From: Eublepharis macularius
Lineage: Eukaryota; Chordata; Lepidosauria; Squamata; Eublepharidae
Length of the DNA: 64,000 nucleotides
Reading direction: 5' to 3'
NCBI RefSeq assembly: GCF_028583425.1
Contig: NC_072801.1
Coordinates: 59,969,766-60,033,765, forward strand
Numbering within the stretch: the first letter of the stretch is position 1; each line of letters starts with the position of its first letter. The position numbers and the translations under genes were made by a program. Positions 11,360-22,864 of this stretch are shown in pieces. Below the pieces are notes generated by a model. That model had not been told where the DNA came from and ran no database searches. It saw nothing but the letters and a program-made list of their open reading frames with translations.

Positions 11360-11985
11360 AAATATTTAGAAGCTGAGAGTGATGCTTTAGTGGGGAAAAG
11401 GGGCCGTCCCTCCCCCACAGAAGCACTGGGCCTAAAGGCTGAAGCAAGAGGGAGAGATTCTTGAAGAGGAAAAGAAGAGACGCTGCATAAGTCTGGAAGT
11501 CTGGTTTTAAAGCAAACGTGAGAATTAGCGGTAATCACCCAGTGCTCAGGGAGGGAAATGAATCTGGTACAGGCTCAGAGGCACCCCGCTTTTCATTCTT
11601 GCATCAGGTGCTCCCAGGCTGTTTTGAAGCCCCGGAAACCAGTTCCTGCATCGTATTTATTTCCACTATTATTAATTGCCTGTGATTTGGGGCAAGTGTT
11701 CCTGGTTCAGAAATCCCTGCGTCAGGGACTCTGTGATGGGTTCAGTAGTTATTTCCTAGAAATAAAAATTTCCTAGCAGCTTCTGGGTGTTTGTGTGTGA
11801 TGGATGACGATTATTCAGTCCTTTCCCCCTCTTTGGCTTCAAGGCATAAATATTTAGAGGCAGGGTGACACTTCAGCGGAAAAGGAGGGAACTCCCCTCC
11901 CCAAACAAGCATTGACCCTAAAGGCTGAAGCAAGAGGAGTAGATTCTGGGAGAGGAAAGAGCAGATACTGCGCTTAAGAAGCAAA
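11360..11985. repeat. Pair of diverged direct repeats about 140 bp long
   Basis: Sequence at 11360-11500 recurs at 11846-11985. The shared landmarks are AAATATTTAGA, then a CCCTCCCC-type block, then CTAAAGGCTGAAGCAAGAG, then GAGAGGAAA-like sequence. The copies are in the same orientation and about 485 bp apart. They may be a local duplication or two copies of an unnamed interspersed repeat. Confidence 0.6.
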
Positions 11986-12348
11986 ATGGGTTTAGGAGAG
12001 AATCTTCAAAGAACAAAGGTGGGAAAGAGGAACCCAAGTGTCTGGTTTCCAGCTGTCCTCTCCAGACCAAATAGGCCCCTTATTGCTGCGCACCCACATT
12101 TAATTAAGAGAAGTTTGCTACTTTTAAGCAATTGTCCCTGCTTACATAGTCGCCCTGCCTGTTCACATTTTGCTGTGAACACACAACACATACATCTCCC
12201 ATAGATGTGTGTACCTCTGTTTGTAAGAAAGGGCCAACATGCGTCCACTTTACATCTGGAGCTAGGAACCGATACCAGGATAAATGTGGGGTTTGGATCA
12301 TACATTCAGCTGTACATGCATTGAATACAACAGTAGAATTACTCAGTG

Positions 12349-12560
12349 TTAATGTTGCCAACCTCCAGGTAGGACCTGGAGATCTCCCAGTATTGCAATT
12401 GATCTCCAGGCTACTGAGATGAGTTCCCCTGGAGAAAATGGCAGCTTCAAGGGTGGACCATAACCCTGCTGAGCACCACAACCCTGAGCTTTCTCTACTC
12501 TCCAACTTCTCTGTCCACCCCAAATCTCCAGGCATTTCTTAACCCAGAATTGGCTATCCA
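12349..12560. mobile_element. TAGGGTTGCCAG-family MITE
   Basis: It begins near TTAATGTTGCCAACCTCCAG and ends AATTGGCTATCCA, with the family core CCCCTGGAGAAAATGGCAGC. The flanks ACTCAGTG (12341-12348) and ACTCAATG (12561-12568) form an 8-bp target duplication with one mismatch. The decayed termini suggest an older copy. Confidence 0.75.
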
Positions 12561-13492
12561 ACTCAATGTACTACACACGTTTTTTAAAAATTGTGTGTAC
12601 ACGGATTGTATGTGCTTTTCCAGTCAAAAGCTCTGTGCCTGCTGCCTGTTCCAAACACAAATCCAATCAGCACAGCTCGCCTCATCATTGCAGGCAGATA
12701 GCAGTACAACGGGTGTATTTTTTTTGCAAATACTCATTAGCCATGCCATATCCTAAACTTACTTTCTCTCTTTTCTACAGTCCAGAACACATCTTCCCCA
12801 GTTATCTCCAATCACTCCTAATAACAATAACTCCCCTCCTCCTATGGCAGTCATCACATCCTTTGTTCGGAATCAGGGGTTCTAGTCCTACCACTGTTAC
12901 AGTCAAGGGGGGAATGAAGTTTTTGTCCAGGATTATGTCCAGAAGGGTCCAGATCTGTTGGGAAGTGAGCTTTCTTCCCACTTCCCCACACTATCATGCT
13001 GCATTACTGCATCTCCTGTGGTTTTTCCATTTTTTTATCCAGTCTTTTCTGAGTGAGGAGTGAAGCAAAGCCTGGATGGGGACCACATGAGAGCTCAGAA
13101 GCCATTATAGAGTGCCTAAATAATTCAAACATCCAAAATGGCTGCCACAGACAGTTTCACTATGGAACTGGTGGTGACTTGGTGGACAAAAAGTGGGCAA
13201 GGAGGAAAGGCAGGAAGGCTGGTGAGTGAAGCAAAAGTAGAGGGAAGAAGGAAAAAAGAGCAAAGGTGGGGAAATTGGGGCTGAGGAGGGAAGGGACCAG
13301 AGAAAGGGGAGAAGCTTTGAGGAGGAGGAGGAGGAGGAGGATGGAAGAAATGGAGTGAATGCTGGGGAAAACTGAGACAAGTAGGAGGGAGAGAAGGAAA
13401 GCAACGAGAAGAGGCTTTTGAGGCTTCCAGGGGCACAGAATATTGAAAACTGGGAGGGGGAGCCAGATAAAAGTAGGTAACTAGGTTGGAGG

Positions 13493-13727
13493 TAGGTTTG
13501 CCAGTCTCCTTTTTGGTGAGTCTCCAAGTGGTGGCTGGAGATCTCCCGGAATTACAACTGATCCCCAGCTGACAGAGATCAGTTCCCCTGGAGAAAATGG
13601 CTGCTTTGGAGGGTGGACTCTATGGCATTATACCCAGCTGAGGCTCCTCCTTTCCCCAAGGCCCACCCTCTCCAGGTTCCACCCCCAAAATCTTCAGGAA
13701 TTTCCCAGCCCAGAGCTGGCAACCCTA
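13493..13727. mobile_element. TAGGGTTGCCAG-family MITE with perfect target duplication
   Basis: The ends are TAGGTTTGCCAGT and AGAGCTGGCAACCCTA. GTTGGAGG flanks it exactly on both sides (13485-13492 and 13728-13735). Length is 235 bp. This copy and the one at 32823 fix the element boundaries and the 8-bp duplication length of the family, which point to hAT. Confidence 0.88.
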
Positions 13728-13826
13728 GTTGGAGGAGAGAAGGAAGCAGGGGAGAGAGAGATGCTGCAGGGGGTGTGAGATGGATAGAAGGAAACCAAAG
13801 ATAATGTGGAAAGGAGGGCCAATGGG

Positions 13827-13871
13827 ATGCGCACACGCGCACACACGCGCGCGCACACGCACGTGCGCACA
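13827..13871. repeat. 45-bp perfect alternating purine-pyrimidine tract
   Basis: A mixed CG/CA/TG dinucleotide run alternates purine and pyrimidine without a break. It is CG-rich in its centre, which is the composition that most readily adopts Z-DNA. Confidence 0.85.
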
Positions 13872-14626
13872 AAAGTTGTTGTGGGCTTCCTTCTTTTCAT
13901 ATAGCAGATGGAGGGCTGGGGTAAAAAAGTGTCCCCTAGTGAGAACATAGAGAAGATGGTGCATGAACTGGCAACTTTTTAGTTTTAATATAGCTCCCAT
14001 TCATAGCTATTGCCTGCTAATAAAGTCCCCCTTCCAATTTCTCCCTTCTATGGTCCGAAATCCAACCAAGTCATCTTACATTAGAACATTGCCTAGAATA
14101 GAAAGCCTCCCCCAAATATCTCATGTCTTGAGGGCTTTCTGAGCTTTCTCCTACAGATGACTCAGTAGTACGTTCTACATTCTTCTGAAATCTGGCAGTC
14201 GGGACCATATCACAAGACCACCATTTTCCTGTTCTGGCTGGTACATGGTTACCCACACAAATCGTTAATCTCCAATGTAGTGTTTGCATACTCTCCAAGG
14301 TGAAAACATAACACAGTTCTCCATGTGACGCCGTCTCCTGTCTCTGAAGTCACTAGGATGCCAAGAGTGCGAGATCAGCCCGTTCCCCAACAGGCAGGCC
14401 CAGTAAAATCAGAGATTTTCCAAGCAAGAGCAACCTGCTGGAACAAAGGAAGCATGGTCCGTTGCTTAGAGGGCATGAGCCAAGGGAGTTCAAAACTGGG
14501 TTCCAAACTTTTTCTGAACTGAGGAAGCTTTCCTTAAAATCAAGGGTGCCTAGCTCCCAGAAACCTCTAGTCTAGCCTAGAAGCCTCTTTTCCAGTTTCT
14601 GATATCTTCAGGGTAATGCTTTAGAC

Positions 14627-15457
14627 TAGGGTTGCTGGTCTCCTGGTGAGGGATCCCCTGCTCCCAGCCTCTGCCCCGTGCCATGACTCACATGGCCAGT
14701 GGGGGGAGGACATTGGAATAGGCCTCCTGGGGCATCCTCCCGCCATGGCTCAACGACACCCCTCCCAGGAGTGACATCATAGTGCAGGTCCCAGGAGTGT
14801 TCCTGCACTTTGCACCAGGCAATTCGGGCCTGAAATTGGCCAATTCATCAACCCAGTGTGAAGCTGAGTGCCAGTTCCCTCTAGGATTGCCAGTCCCCCC
14901 GCTGGGGGGTGGGGGATTCCCCACTGCCAACCTCCACACCCTGCCCCTGCTTACCTGGCCGGTGGGAGGAAAGGCAGGGGAAGATGCCTCCTCGGGAGCA
15001 CTCTGGGTGGCGCAGCATGCTCTCGCGTGCTACAGTATGCCAGTTTCAGCCCGAATCAGGCTGATTTGGCCCACTGTGGAGCACAGAAGCATTCCAGGGC
15101 CCATCACGCTGCCCCAGCAGCGCTCTTGCACTCTGCAGCAACCCGAATCCAGCCCAATTTGAGTGGAATCGGGCTCTTGCGGTGCACAGGAGCAATGCAG
15201 GGCCCGTTGTGCTGCCCCAGCAGCACTACCACGCTCTGCAGCTGCCCAATTCGGGCTGAATCAGACTGCTGCGGAGTGTAGGAGCACTCCAAGGCCCGTC
15301 ACGCTACTCCTGGGAGCTTGATTCGGCACACTGCAGAGCGCGAAAATAATCCCGGGGGTGGCATGTGGCATGCACGATAACGTCACTTCCCGGAATTGAC
15401 ATCATCACACAGGGCGGGAGCACATGCGCACGCAAAGCACGCACGAGGGAAGCCCTA
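14627..15457. mobile_element. Composite of GC-rich hAT-type elements
   Basis: One terminus, TAGGGTTGCTGGTCTCC, is at 14627. A second, TAGGATTGCCAGTCCCCC, is at 14882. The right edge is AAGCCCTA at 15457. The interior contains ACGTCACTTCCCGG and related blocks shared with 3038-3513 and 9075-9433, plus a roughly 90-bp unit around AATTCGGGC/AATCGGGCT that repeats between 15040 and 15320. No matching target duplication was found, which fits one element inserted into another or an internal expansion. Confidence 0.6.
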
Positions 15458-15691
15458 AGATTCTCAATAGGGGATGTAATGCAACATCACCTGAGTGATT
15501 GGTTCACTGCACCATAGGATTTTTAAAAAGCAGGCCTTTAAAATGGGGGTCTAGAGTGGAGTATTGGATCTGCTGCTTTTTTGTCTATATCTTTATAAAT
15601 AAAACAAATAGTGCAAGAATACCACAGACTTCCTGTGCGCTACCTTCTCTGAAGAGAATCAAACCAAGGAGGGCTGTGCTCTAAGGCTACA

Positions 15692-16375
15692 GTGATCCAT
15701 GCAACGGTCACCTCCAGGCTAGATTACTGTAACTCACTCTACGCTGGGCTACCCCTGGGCCTGATCCGGAAACTACAACTGGTCCAGAATGCGGCGGCAC
15801 AGGTCCTGACTGGTATACCTTACCAGTCACACATCACACCTGTCCTGCGCCAGCTGCACTGGCTTCCAGTTGAATTCCGAATCAGGTTCAAAGTGTTGGT
15901 TCTTACCTTTAAAGCCCTGAGTGGGTTGGCACCGGCATATCTTCGGGACCGCCTCTCCCTGTACGTTCCCCGGAGATCGCTCCGATCAGCGAATAAATAT
16001 TTACTTGTGGTCCCCGGCCCTAAGGAAGCCCGCCTCGCTTCAACCAGGGCCAGGGCCTTTTCAGTCCTGGCCCCAGCCTGGTGGAACGCTCTGTCAATGG
16101 AAACCCAGGCCCAGCGGGACATATTATCGTTCCGCCGGGCCTGTAAGACAGAGCTGTTCCGCCAGGCGTTTGGTGATTGAAGGGGGCGGTGCCATGTCGG
16201 CCTCCCACCTTTGGGGTGGGGAAGGTTCTCCCCACCACTGCACCTTGTTAATTTGTTTTATTATTTGTATATTGATTTTAGTTTTGTTTTTATCAATTTT
16301 AACTGTTCACCGCCCAGAGCCCCTGGGATGGGCGGTATATAAATTGAATAAATAAATAATAAATAAATAAATAAA
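15692..16375 (+). mobile_element. L2-like LINE, C-terminal ORF2 and 3' UTR
   Basis: An open + strand frame of 162 codons reads TSRLDYCNSLYAGLPLGL, then VQNAAAQVLTGIPYQSHITP, then LRQLHWLPVEFRIRFKVLVL and ends FRRACKTELFRQAFGD. This is the conserved C-terminal block of L2-clade ORF2. The 3' UTR ends GGGCGGTATATAAATTG followed by an (AATA)n-type tail at 16341-16375. The open frame suggests this copy is younger than the two other L2 copies. Confidence 0.85.
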
Positions 16376-16469
16376 TGTTCAGAGAATGGCTTTGGTGAAT
16401 AAACAGGGACTGTCGACATACTACCGTGTGTCTACTGGGTAGGTTCCGTCAGTGTAATCTGATATGTCA

Positions 16470-16660
16470 TGTTTAATTTCTCTACGCTTTGTTTCAGCTC
16501 TATATTGGATTTCTGCTGTATTCAGATGTCTGCAATCCATACCCTGTTGCACTGTTTATTGATTGAATGTCTCCGCCATCGATTGTATTGACTTACATTG
16601 TGCAATCCTTCTTGAGTCTCAGTGAGAAAGGCGAACAATATCAATCAATCAATAAATGGT
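16470..16660 (+). mobile_element. LINE 3' tail
   Basis: The motifs TATTGACTTACATTGTGCAA, TTGAGTCTCAGTGAGAAAGG and a CAATC/AATAAAT end are shared with 3555-3780. Confidence 0.6.
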
Positions 16661-17590
16661 GACTTCTGGAAATTCTCACCACTCGGAGAAGTAGGGTGCA
16701 CGTAACTATATTATTAACAACCGTCATCCTCATGCAACACAAAATATTCCATCATTTCATTTAAGGTCTTTGTAATTAATTTTCCCTTATGCTCAGCTTT
16801 CATGTATTTTGTACACACTCCTTCCTAAAGCTTTCTCTTGTCACATGGCAAGTGTTTGTTTAAGGAAGATGGACAGTCTATGCAGGCAAACATTTCTGCT
16901 CTTGAAAAATATCTGTTCTCGTTTAACATACACTTTTCTGACGTTAACAGAAACACAACAACACAGAGACATTTGGCCTTGGTGAGAGGGTGATGCAAGT
17001 CTCTGCTGATACTGAAGACGTTGTTAGGTCTCTATGATGTTCTTTGAAGCATCATCAGTTTAGGAGAAAAGCTGGCCAGGATCTTAGCCTCCTCTCCTTT
17101 ATTCTGCTAGGCCTCCTCACAGAGCACTCAGAAGACCTCCTGTTTCCTAGTTTTGTAGCACAAGGCCGGCAACTGTGGAGAGACTTACTGGGGAGAGGGG
17201 CTTGCTTAACCATAGAGTTTTGCTCAAATGCTAGAACACCCCCAACAATCTGCTGATGTCATGTCCGGCCACACGGGGACTAACATTAGTGCGTTAGGAT
17301 GCTGATTTTTCTCCCGCCACCCAGTTGAGTGAGCCTGGCTCAGCACATTGCTTCACAGTACTAATTTCTAGCAGTGCAGAACAGCACAGCACAATCAGCT
17401 GCTTGCGCATGCACATTCCCACACAGACTGATTAAGTTCACTTCCCACCCAACCCCACCTTTTCTGTGCTGCTGCTGCAATTTGTAGGCATTAGTTTAAA
17501 TAGACAGTTAAGACAGTCACAGATCATATAAATCAGTCATAAACAAAAACGGTGTGTTTGTATTATAAATCTCCTTCTGGTGTTAGCGGA
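16661..17590. other. Intergenic sequence, nothing recognised
   Basis: No exon-like segment or repeat family was recognised. Confidence 0.4.
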
Positions 17591-17593
17591 AGC

Positions 17594-17932
17594 CAGGGTT
17601 TCCCAACCAGGGTTCCATGGAAACTGTAGTTCCACAGGACATTGTCTAGGGTTCTGCGAGAAATTGTGGCATAAATAAATAAAAATTTTGAAATACCGCA
17701 GAAAATTCCAACTATCCCTCGAAATATCACAGTTATTAAGGTTATATTTAGTTGTATTGCATCTGTGTTTGTTTCGTATTGTTACAGAGCACTGACAATA
17801 CAAAAGACAACAGTTTAGCACGAACTGAATTGTGCTTCCTGCCGTCAACTTTTTCTGGCTTGTAAACGTTGCCTCAGGATTTGAAAAATTAATTTAGGGG
17901 TTCTTTTATGGAAAAATAGTTGGTAAACACTG
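17594..17932. mobile_element. hAT-Charlie-like MITE
   Basis: The left end CAGGGTTTCCCAACCAGGGT and right end TAGTTGGTAAACACTG are imperfect inverse copies and resemble the CAGTGTTTCCCAAC termini of Charlie-type hAT elements. The right end also has the usual GGGGTTCTTTTATGGAAAAA approach. No matching 8-bp flanks are visible, so the copy is old or the edges have eroded. Confidence 0.55.
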
Positions 17933-18866
17933 GTCTAAGTAGTCCTTAAAGTATGTTTAGACTGCCAGAAGCTTTGTACATGCATGGTGCCTTAGTGTCC
18001 ATGTGCATACATTTACATGCAGGAGTGCTGGGGATGGTGCGTCTAATCTCCAGCACTCCATGGGTAGGGTGTTCAGGTATGAGCACTAGGATATTACAAG
18101 CTTTTGGGAAATGCTTCATTTGGGAAGGCATGCCTTGGCAATGCACTGTTTTGGGGTGAAGACAGGGCAGATTTATGATCAGCAATAGATTCACCCTCTG
18201 ATTTCCACCCGGGGATCTCAACCCAGAGTCCCGTCTCCTTCCCATTGCTGTCATCATGAACTCAGATATTTCACGACCACCAGTGCAGAAATGTTTGTGT
18301 TCTGCGGAAGTTGCTAAAGTAGGTTAACGCTCAACCGCCGCCTCCATTCCAATAAAAAAATTCCTGAATTGCATCACTGCACACGAGATCCAACAGGAAA
18401 TGGATTGTGCCGTCAATACTGGTGTGTGGTACTGACAGAAGAGGCAGATGCACCCCAGACGGGTACGTGGGGGCTGGTTTATAGTGAGATTACGCCAGAA
18501 AGTCCCCAGGGAACAGCATGTTCTCCTAAGGATGAGGGGAATTGCCCAGCCAGTCCCAGCATTTGGCCCTAGGCAATTTGTTGCAAATTCACACCTTTCT
18601 TTCCTCTGCTTTCTTATAGATCAGATTCCAGGAAACCAAGCCAAACTGGCCTATAATTCATCTGACCCTTGTACAGTAACTCTTAAAAGACATCATTTCC
18701 AGACCCTCCAGCATATCAAAGAGGTAAATCAGTTAATTAGGTAAGATAAATCATACCCATTCACTAAGGCCGGTTTGGATAAGTCCCCCCTTTCCGTGCC
18801 TTTCCACCAGTTTGAAGAGGTTGTAAAGTGTTTATTGAGTCTGTTCATATCTGCTGGAAGACTTGA

Positions 18867-19105
18867 TTAGAGCCAGCATCATATAGTGATTAGAGTGTCA
18901 GATTAAGATCTGGGAGACCCAGGTTCAAATCCCCAGTATGCCATGGAAATCTGCTGGGTGACCTTGAGCCGGTCACACACACTCTACCTAACCTACTTCA
19001 CTGAGTTGTTGTGGGGGGGGGGGGATAGAGGACAGAATGATGTAAGCCACTTTGGGTCACCCCAGTTGAGGAGACGGTATTTGAATTTCTCAACTAACTA
19101 ATTAA
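18867..19105 (+). mobile_element. MIR-like CORE-SINE
   Basis: A tRNA-like head (AGTGATTAGAGTGTCAG, then box-B-like GGTTCAAATCC) is followed by the MIR-type core CTGGGTGACCTTGAGCC and a tail with GTAAGCCACTTTGGGTC. A 12-base G run lies inside it near 19010. Confidence 0.75.
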
Positions 19106-19173
19106 CTTAGGGACATAGGGTTGCCAGCTCCAAGTTGGGGGGGGGGGGGGCGGAATTAAATCACATATATAGT

Positions 19174-19433
19174 CAGGGCTTTTTTTCCAGGAAAAGTGGT
19201 GGTGGAACTCAGTGGGTTGCCTTCGGACAAAATGGTCACATGGCAGGTGGCCCTGCCCCCTGATCTCCAGACAGAGGGGAGTTTAGATTGCCCTCCATGC
19301 CGCTCAATGGCGCGTAGGGCAATCTAAACTCCCCTCTGTCTGGAGATCAGGGGGCGGGGCCACCAGCCATGTGACCATTTTCAAGAGGTTCCGGAACTCC
19401 GTTCCCCCGCGTTCCCCCTGAAAAAAAGCCCTG
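19174..19433. mobile_element. Palindromic hAT-type MITE, CAGGGCTTTTTTTC family, copy 2
   Basis: The full-length palindrome lies in the opposite orientation to copy 1. TATAGT lies directly on both sides (19168-19173 and 19434-19439). The left flank also carries the first 20-30 bp of a TAGGGTTGCCAG element at 19128, truncated in a G run. Confidence 0.88.
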
Positions 19434-19703
19434 TATAGTGCTCTAGAGTTATGAGGTTAAAGTTATGCCTACTTTACAGATGGGAACTAAATTCTGCTAA
19501 TGACTTGGCTGAGGCTGTGTGGAAAGCCCATGACAGACTAGACCCCCTCCTGTGCAGACCTACCCAGAAACTGAGGCCATCTTCAGATGACTTAAAGTTA
19601 ATAGGCTTAGTTCTGCTTCATGTTTGTTTAATTTATGCTGCTGTTGAAATCAATAGAGAGGAGTTAGTAGAGGTGAGAAGGAAATCCTAGGGGACATTTG
19701 AAC

Positions 19704-19810
19704 CTGGGCTGTTTCCACACTACTTACCTTCATCCGGAACGCCACAGATTTTTTTTTTGCGACGTCCCGCAGCGTTCCAGATGAAGGTAAGTAGTGTGGA
19801 AACGGCCCTG
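19704..19810. mobile_element. Foldback DNA element, CAGGGCCGTTTCCACAC family, short copy
   Basis: A short hairpin has arms CTGGGCTGTTTCCACACTAC and GTAGTGTGGAAACGGCCCTG, continuing as TTACCTTCATC / GATGAAGGTAA, with a T-run in the loop. It is about 105 bp long. Confidence 0.75.
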
Positions 19811-19938
19811 TACTGCCCATATTTGAACTCTGTGCACCCAACTGCAAAAGTGAGTCAGGTGCTGATTAGCAGAGACAGGGCTTTCTCAGAGGTGGCACCC
19901 TGTGCGATGCAGTGTCGCTGCAACCCAGGTGGAGGTGC

Positions 19939-20131
19939 AAAATACCATCAAGTCACAGCTGACTTATGGTGACCACCCTCCCTAGGGTTTTCAAGCCAAG
20001 AAAAGTTTGGAGGTGGTTTGCCATTGCCTGCCTCTGTGTAGCAACCTTGGACTTCCTTGGTGGTCTCCCATACAAGTACTAACCCTGCTTAGCTTCTGAG
20101 ATCAGATGAGATTGGGCTAGCCTGGGCCATC
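19939..20131 (-). mobile_element. 5S-rRNA-headed SINE (5S-Sauria type)
   Basis: On the - strand the head reads AATCTCATCTGATCTCAGAA, then GCTAAGCAGGGTTAGTACTT, then TATGGGAGACCACC, clearly derived from 5S rRNA with its internal promoter region. The body then carries the GGCAATGGCAAACCACCTCC and CAGCTGTGACTTGATGG blocks shared by all copies here. Confidence 0.88.
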
Positions 20132-20836
20132 CTAGCCAGGGGACAACTTGGGTATTTATGTAAAATAGACAGTTTCTCGAGGTGGGTGTTCAGTTTGCAC
20201 TCTGTGAATCCTTGGACTTATTCCTTGCCTAGGGAAGCAGCACATATTCAATAGAGGCTATCAGACATCTTCCACAGACTTTTTTTTTTTTTTTAGCTGA
20301 TGATTTTCCACTAGGTAAAGCAGGGTGATGGTGTGTTGGCTTTATCTCTGCACCTTATGACACACAGACGTAGATGTGCCTGGAGAGACACACAGAAGCA
20401 CCTTCAATGAGATCAGTACAGCTGGTGGGATAGGAGAGACCTCGAAAGAAGAACACTAAGAGAAGACAGCAAAAGAAATCTGAAAGCTTTAAGAGTAGTC
20501 TGCCTACCTCTTTACCATTATATGGAGTAAGTTTTAGACCCAAGGAGAGAAGATTGTGTTTAATGTTCATTTTATTTTCCTTTGCTGTGACATCATTAGT
20601 CAATATTTGTATGCTTTTGATTTTTGCACACAAGGACTTCTTATTCAGATGGATGTTAGAGGGGCCTCTGCAACCCCCCAAAGCTTACCTTCTCTCATGC
20701 TTGCCAAGTTAACAAAAGAGAAGCTGGGGAGATGCCTACCTGCGTGTAAATACCTCTAAGAAATGAGATCCTCTAAGGGTTCTTTCCTGTTGCCGTGGTG
20801 GTTCATAGAAGGATTGTGATTCTTAATCTGGAGGTT

Positions 20837-20962
20837 TTCAAGTGGGTAGCCATGCTGGTCTGCAGTAGAAGAGCAAGAGTTGAGTCCAGCAGGCACCTTA
20901 AAGACCCACAAGATTTTCAGGGCATGAGCTTTCGAGAGTCAAAGCTCCCTTCAGATATCTGG
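20837..20962 (+). repeat. Sauropsid interspersed repeat, GTAGCCATGCTGGTCT type
   Basis: Motifs: GTGGGTAGCCATGCTGGTCT, GAGTCCAGCAGGCACCTTAA and GCATGAGCTTTCGAGAGTCA, then TCAGATATCTGG. A second piece with the same order lies at 58683-58775. I recognise it as a common repeat in reptile DNA but do not assign its class. Confidence 0.6.
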
Positions 20963-21468
20963 ACTCAAATCTTGCTGCTTAATCCAGAGAGGAGAGACTT
21001 AAGAGAATAGAAGAGAGAGTCTGGTTACCAGACAAATATACCTCTAGCTACACACCTGCTGGTGGTAACTAAAAGGAATCCTGACTGGGATGCATGAGGT
21101 AGAATAAAGCTGGAGACACGAATCCTCTACCAACAAAATAGATCCAAAATTCCCATGGTACAAACAGATGCTTTTGGGGCCCATTTACCATAACCCAGTT
21201 GTAGATTACCCTCACCCTTGAAACTCCACCGAATGCTTTTTCTGTTAGAATGTCGGTGCCAAGTTAAAACGTTTCCCTTCCTTCAGGCTTTCAACGAAAA
21301 TGTTATCTCCTCTTTCAGTTGCTCTATTAATCCTGCCTATTCCCCCACCTGTTTGATGCTTTTATGAGCTGCTTTTACATCCTAAAGACTTCTTTACATT
21401 GTTAGTCTTATTCATATAGATTGGGCAAGATTTATTTCGAGGCTGGGAGGGAAGAATTAGTTTTACTT

Positions 21469-21760
21469 AAAGGTAAAGGTAGTCCCCTGTGCAAGCACCG
21501 AGTCATTACTGACCCATAGGGGGACATCGCATCACGGCGTTTTCTTGGCAGACTTTTGTTAAGGGGTGGTTTGTCATTCCCCAGTCATCTACACTTTACC
21601 CCCAGGAAACTGGGTACTCATTTTACCAACCTCGGAAGGATGGAAGGCTGAGTCAACCTTGAGCCAGCTACTTGAACCTGGCTTCTGCCAGGATTGAACT
21701 CAGGTCGCGAGCAGAGCTTGGGCTGCAGTACTGCCACTTACCACTCTGCGCCACGGGGCT
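21469..21760 (-). mobile_element. tRNA-headed SINE (Sauria type)
   Basis: On the - strand it starts AGCCCCGTGGCGCAGAGTGG (box A like) with GAGTTCAATCC (box B like) some 50 bp on. It ends in AAAGGTAAAGGT-complement sequence with TCAGTAATGACTCGGTGCTT nearby. This layout (tRNA head, Sauria body, RTE/BovB-like tail) is that of lizard Sauria SINEs. It is nearly full length. Confidence 0.82.
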
Positions 21761-21764
21761 CTTA

Positions 21765-22850
21765 ACTAAGTTTTAACTTAAAACTTAACTAAGTTTTACT
21801 TAGTTGCTTGTAATGTTTTTTTAGTTTAAATTTGTGTTAATTTGATTTTTCTTCTTCTAAGTTGTCTTAAGGAAGTGTTAGGAGAGGCAAGAGATAAGTG
21901 CACTAAACACACAGAGAGTGTCTCTTCACAAGACATCTTACACAGGGACGCTCAAGAGAAAGATCTTACACTTGTTCTCCCATTGTGGATGTACATGCAC
22001 TGCTAGGGAGACAGAGTACACTTGAATACAAGACCACACAGAAAGTAACTCACTTGATCGTCGCTGTGTAAAAATCTTGTACACAGAGAGACCCAACTAG
22101 GGGTGCTCTCCCTGGAGGAAGGGAGGGTGTACGTGCTGGGACCAGATGAAGAAGGTAAGGTCAGTGAGGAGGACAGCTGCAGTGTCAGCTCAGCTGGATG
22201 AGAGAAGAGCAAGAGGGAACAAGGAGTGTGCGTGATGGACAGGAGTGGACAAGAGTCTTGACAGATGAGTTCACAAGATCTGCTTCATGACTAAGAGGTC
22301 TGAGGTTCTGGGTCCTGGCTGAACACTTTCCTTATTTGAACTATGCAAGTGAGGGCCTGTGCTCATGCTTCCTCTTCTCCCCAACCCCCCAGGTGTGCTT
22401 TAAAAAAAAAGTTGTAAACCTGAACATGTGAAGCAAGAGACAAGCAAGTACTTGGAGCAAGCCTCTAGTGCATGTGCCCTGATCAGAGGACCAGGATTGC
22501 AAACTTCACAATAACGTCCGGACTGCTGAAGTCCCTAAGCACACACACAATCGTGGCAGGCTGAATGGTGTGAGAGCTTGACTGGATGGAGAGAAAGAGA
22601 GATGACTGGATGGGCAGGAAGGAGAGGTGGAGCGATGGGCTCTCCCCATAGGGACAGGTGAGATTTGTGCAGGTGGACAGGTGCTTGGATGCCTTGCACC
22701 TGCGTGGATGTTGCACGTGTGGGAAAGCAGACAGGAGTTGAGGGGACCGTGCTTGACAGAGGTGAGTGTGTGAAGGATGCCAGCCCGTTCAGTCCATCCT
22801 CCCTCCCTCTCCCTTCTGCTTCCCCCCTCCTCTCCCTCTCTCCTGTATTT
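21765..22850. other. Upstream flank of FGF21, no gene
   Basis: No exon was recognised. A single E-box CACGTG occurs near 22714. No convincing PPAR DR1 site was seen. Confidence 0.4.
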
Positions 22851-22856
22851 CCTGGG

Positions 22857-22864
22857 TTGCATCA
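22857..22864 (-). promoter_or_regulatory. Candidate ATF4/CHOP (CARE/AARE) element upstream of FGF21
   Basis: TTGCATCA on the + strand is TGATGCAA on the - strand, the core of the C/EBP-ATF response element. It lies about 205 bp upstream of the TATA-like box and 576 bp upstream of the FGF21 start codon. Mammalian FGF21 is a known ATF4 target through such elements. Function here is inferred from an 8-base match. Confidence 0.5.

Noticed and set aside
21469-21760. tRNA-like boxes A and B
   Set aside because: They are the head of a SINE; the cloverleaf is not complete and the sequence continues into the Sauria body.
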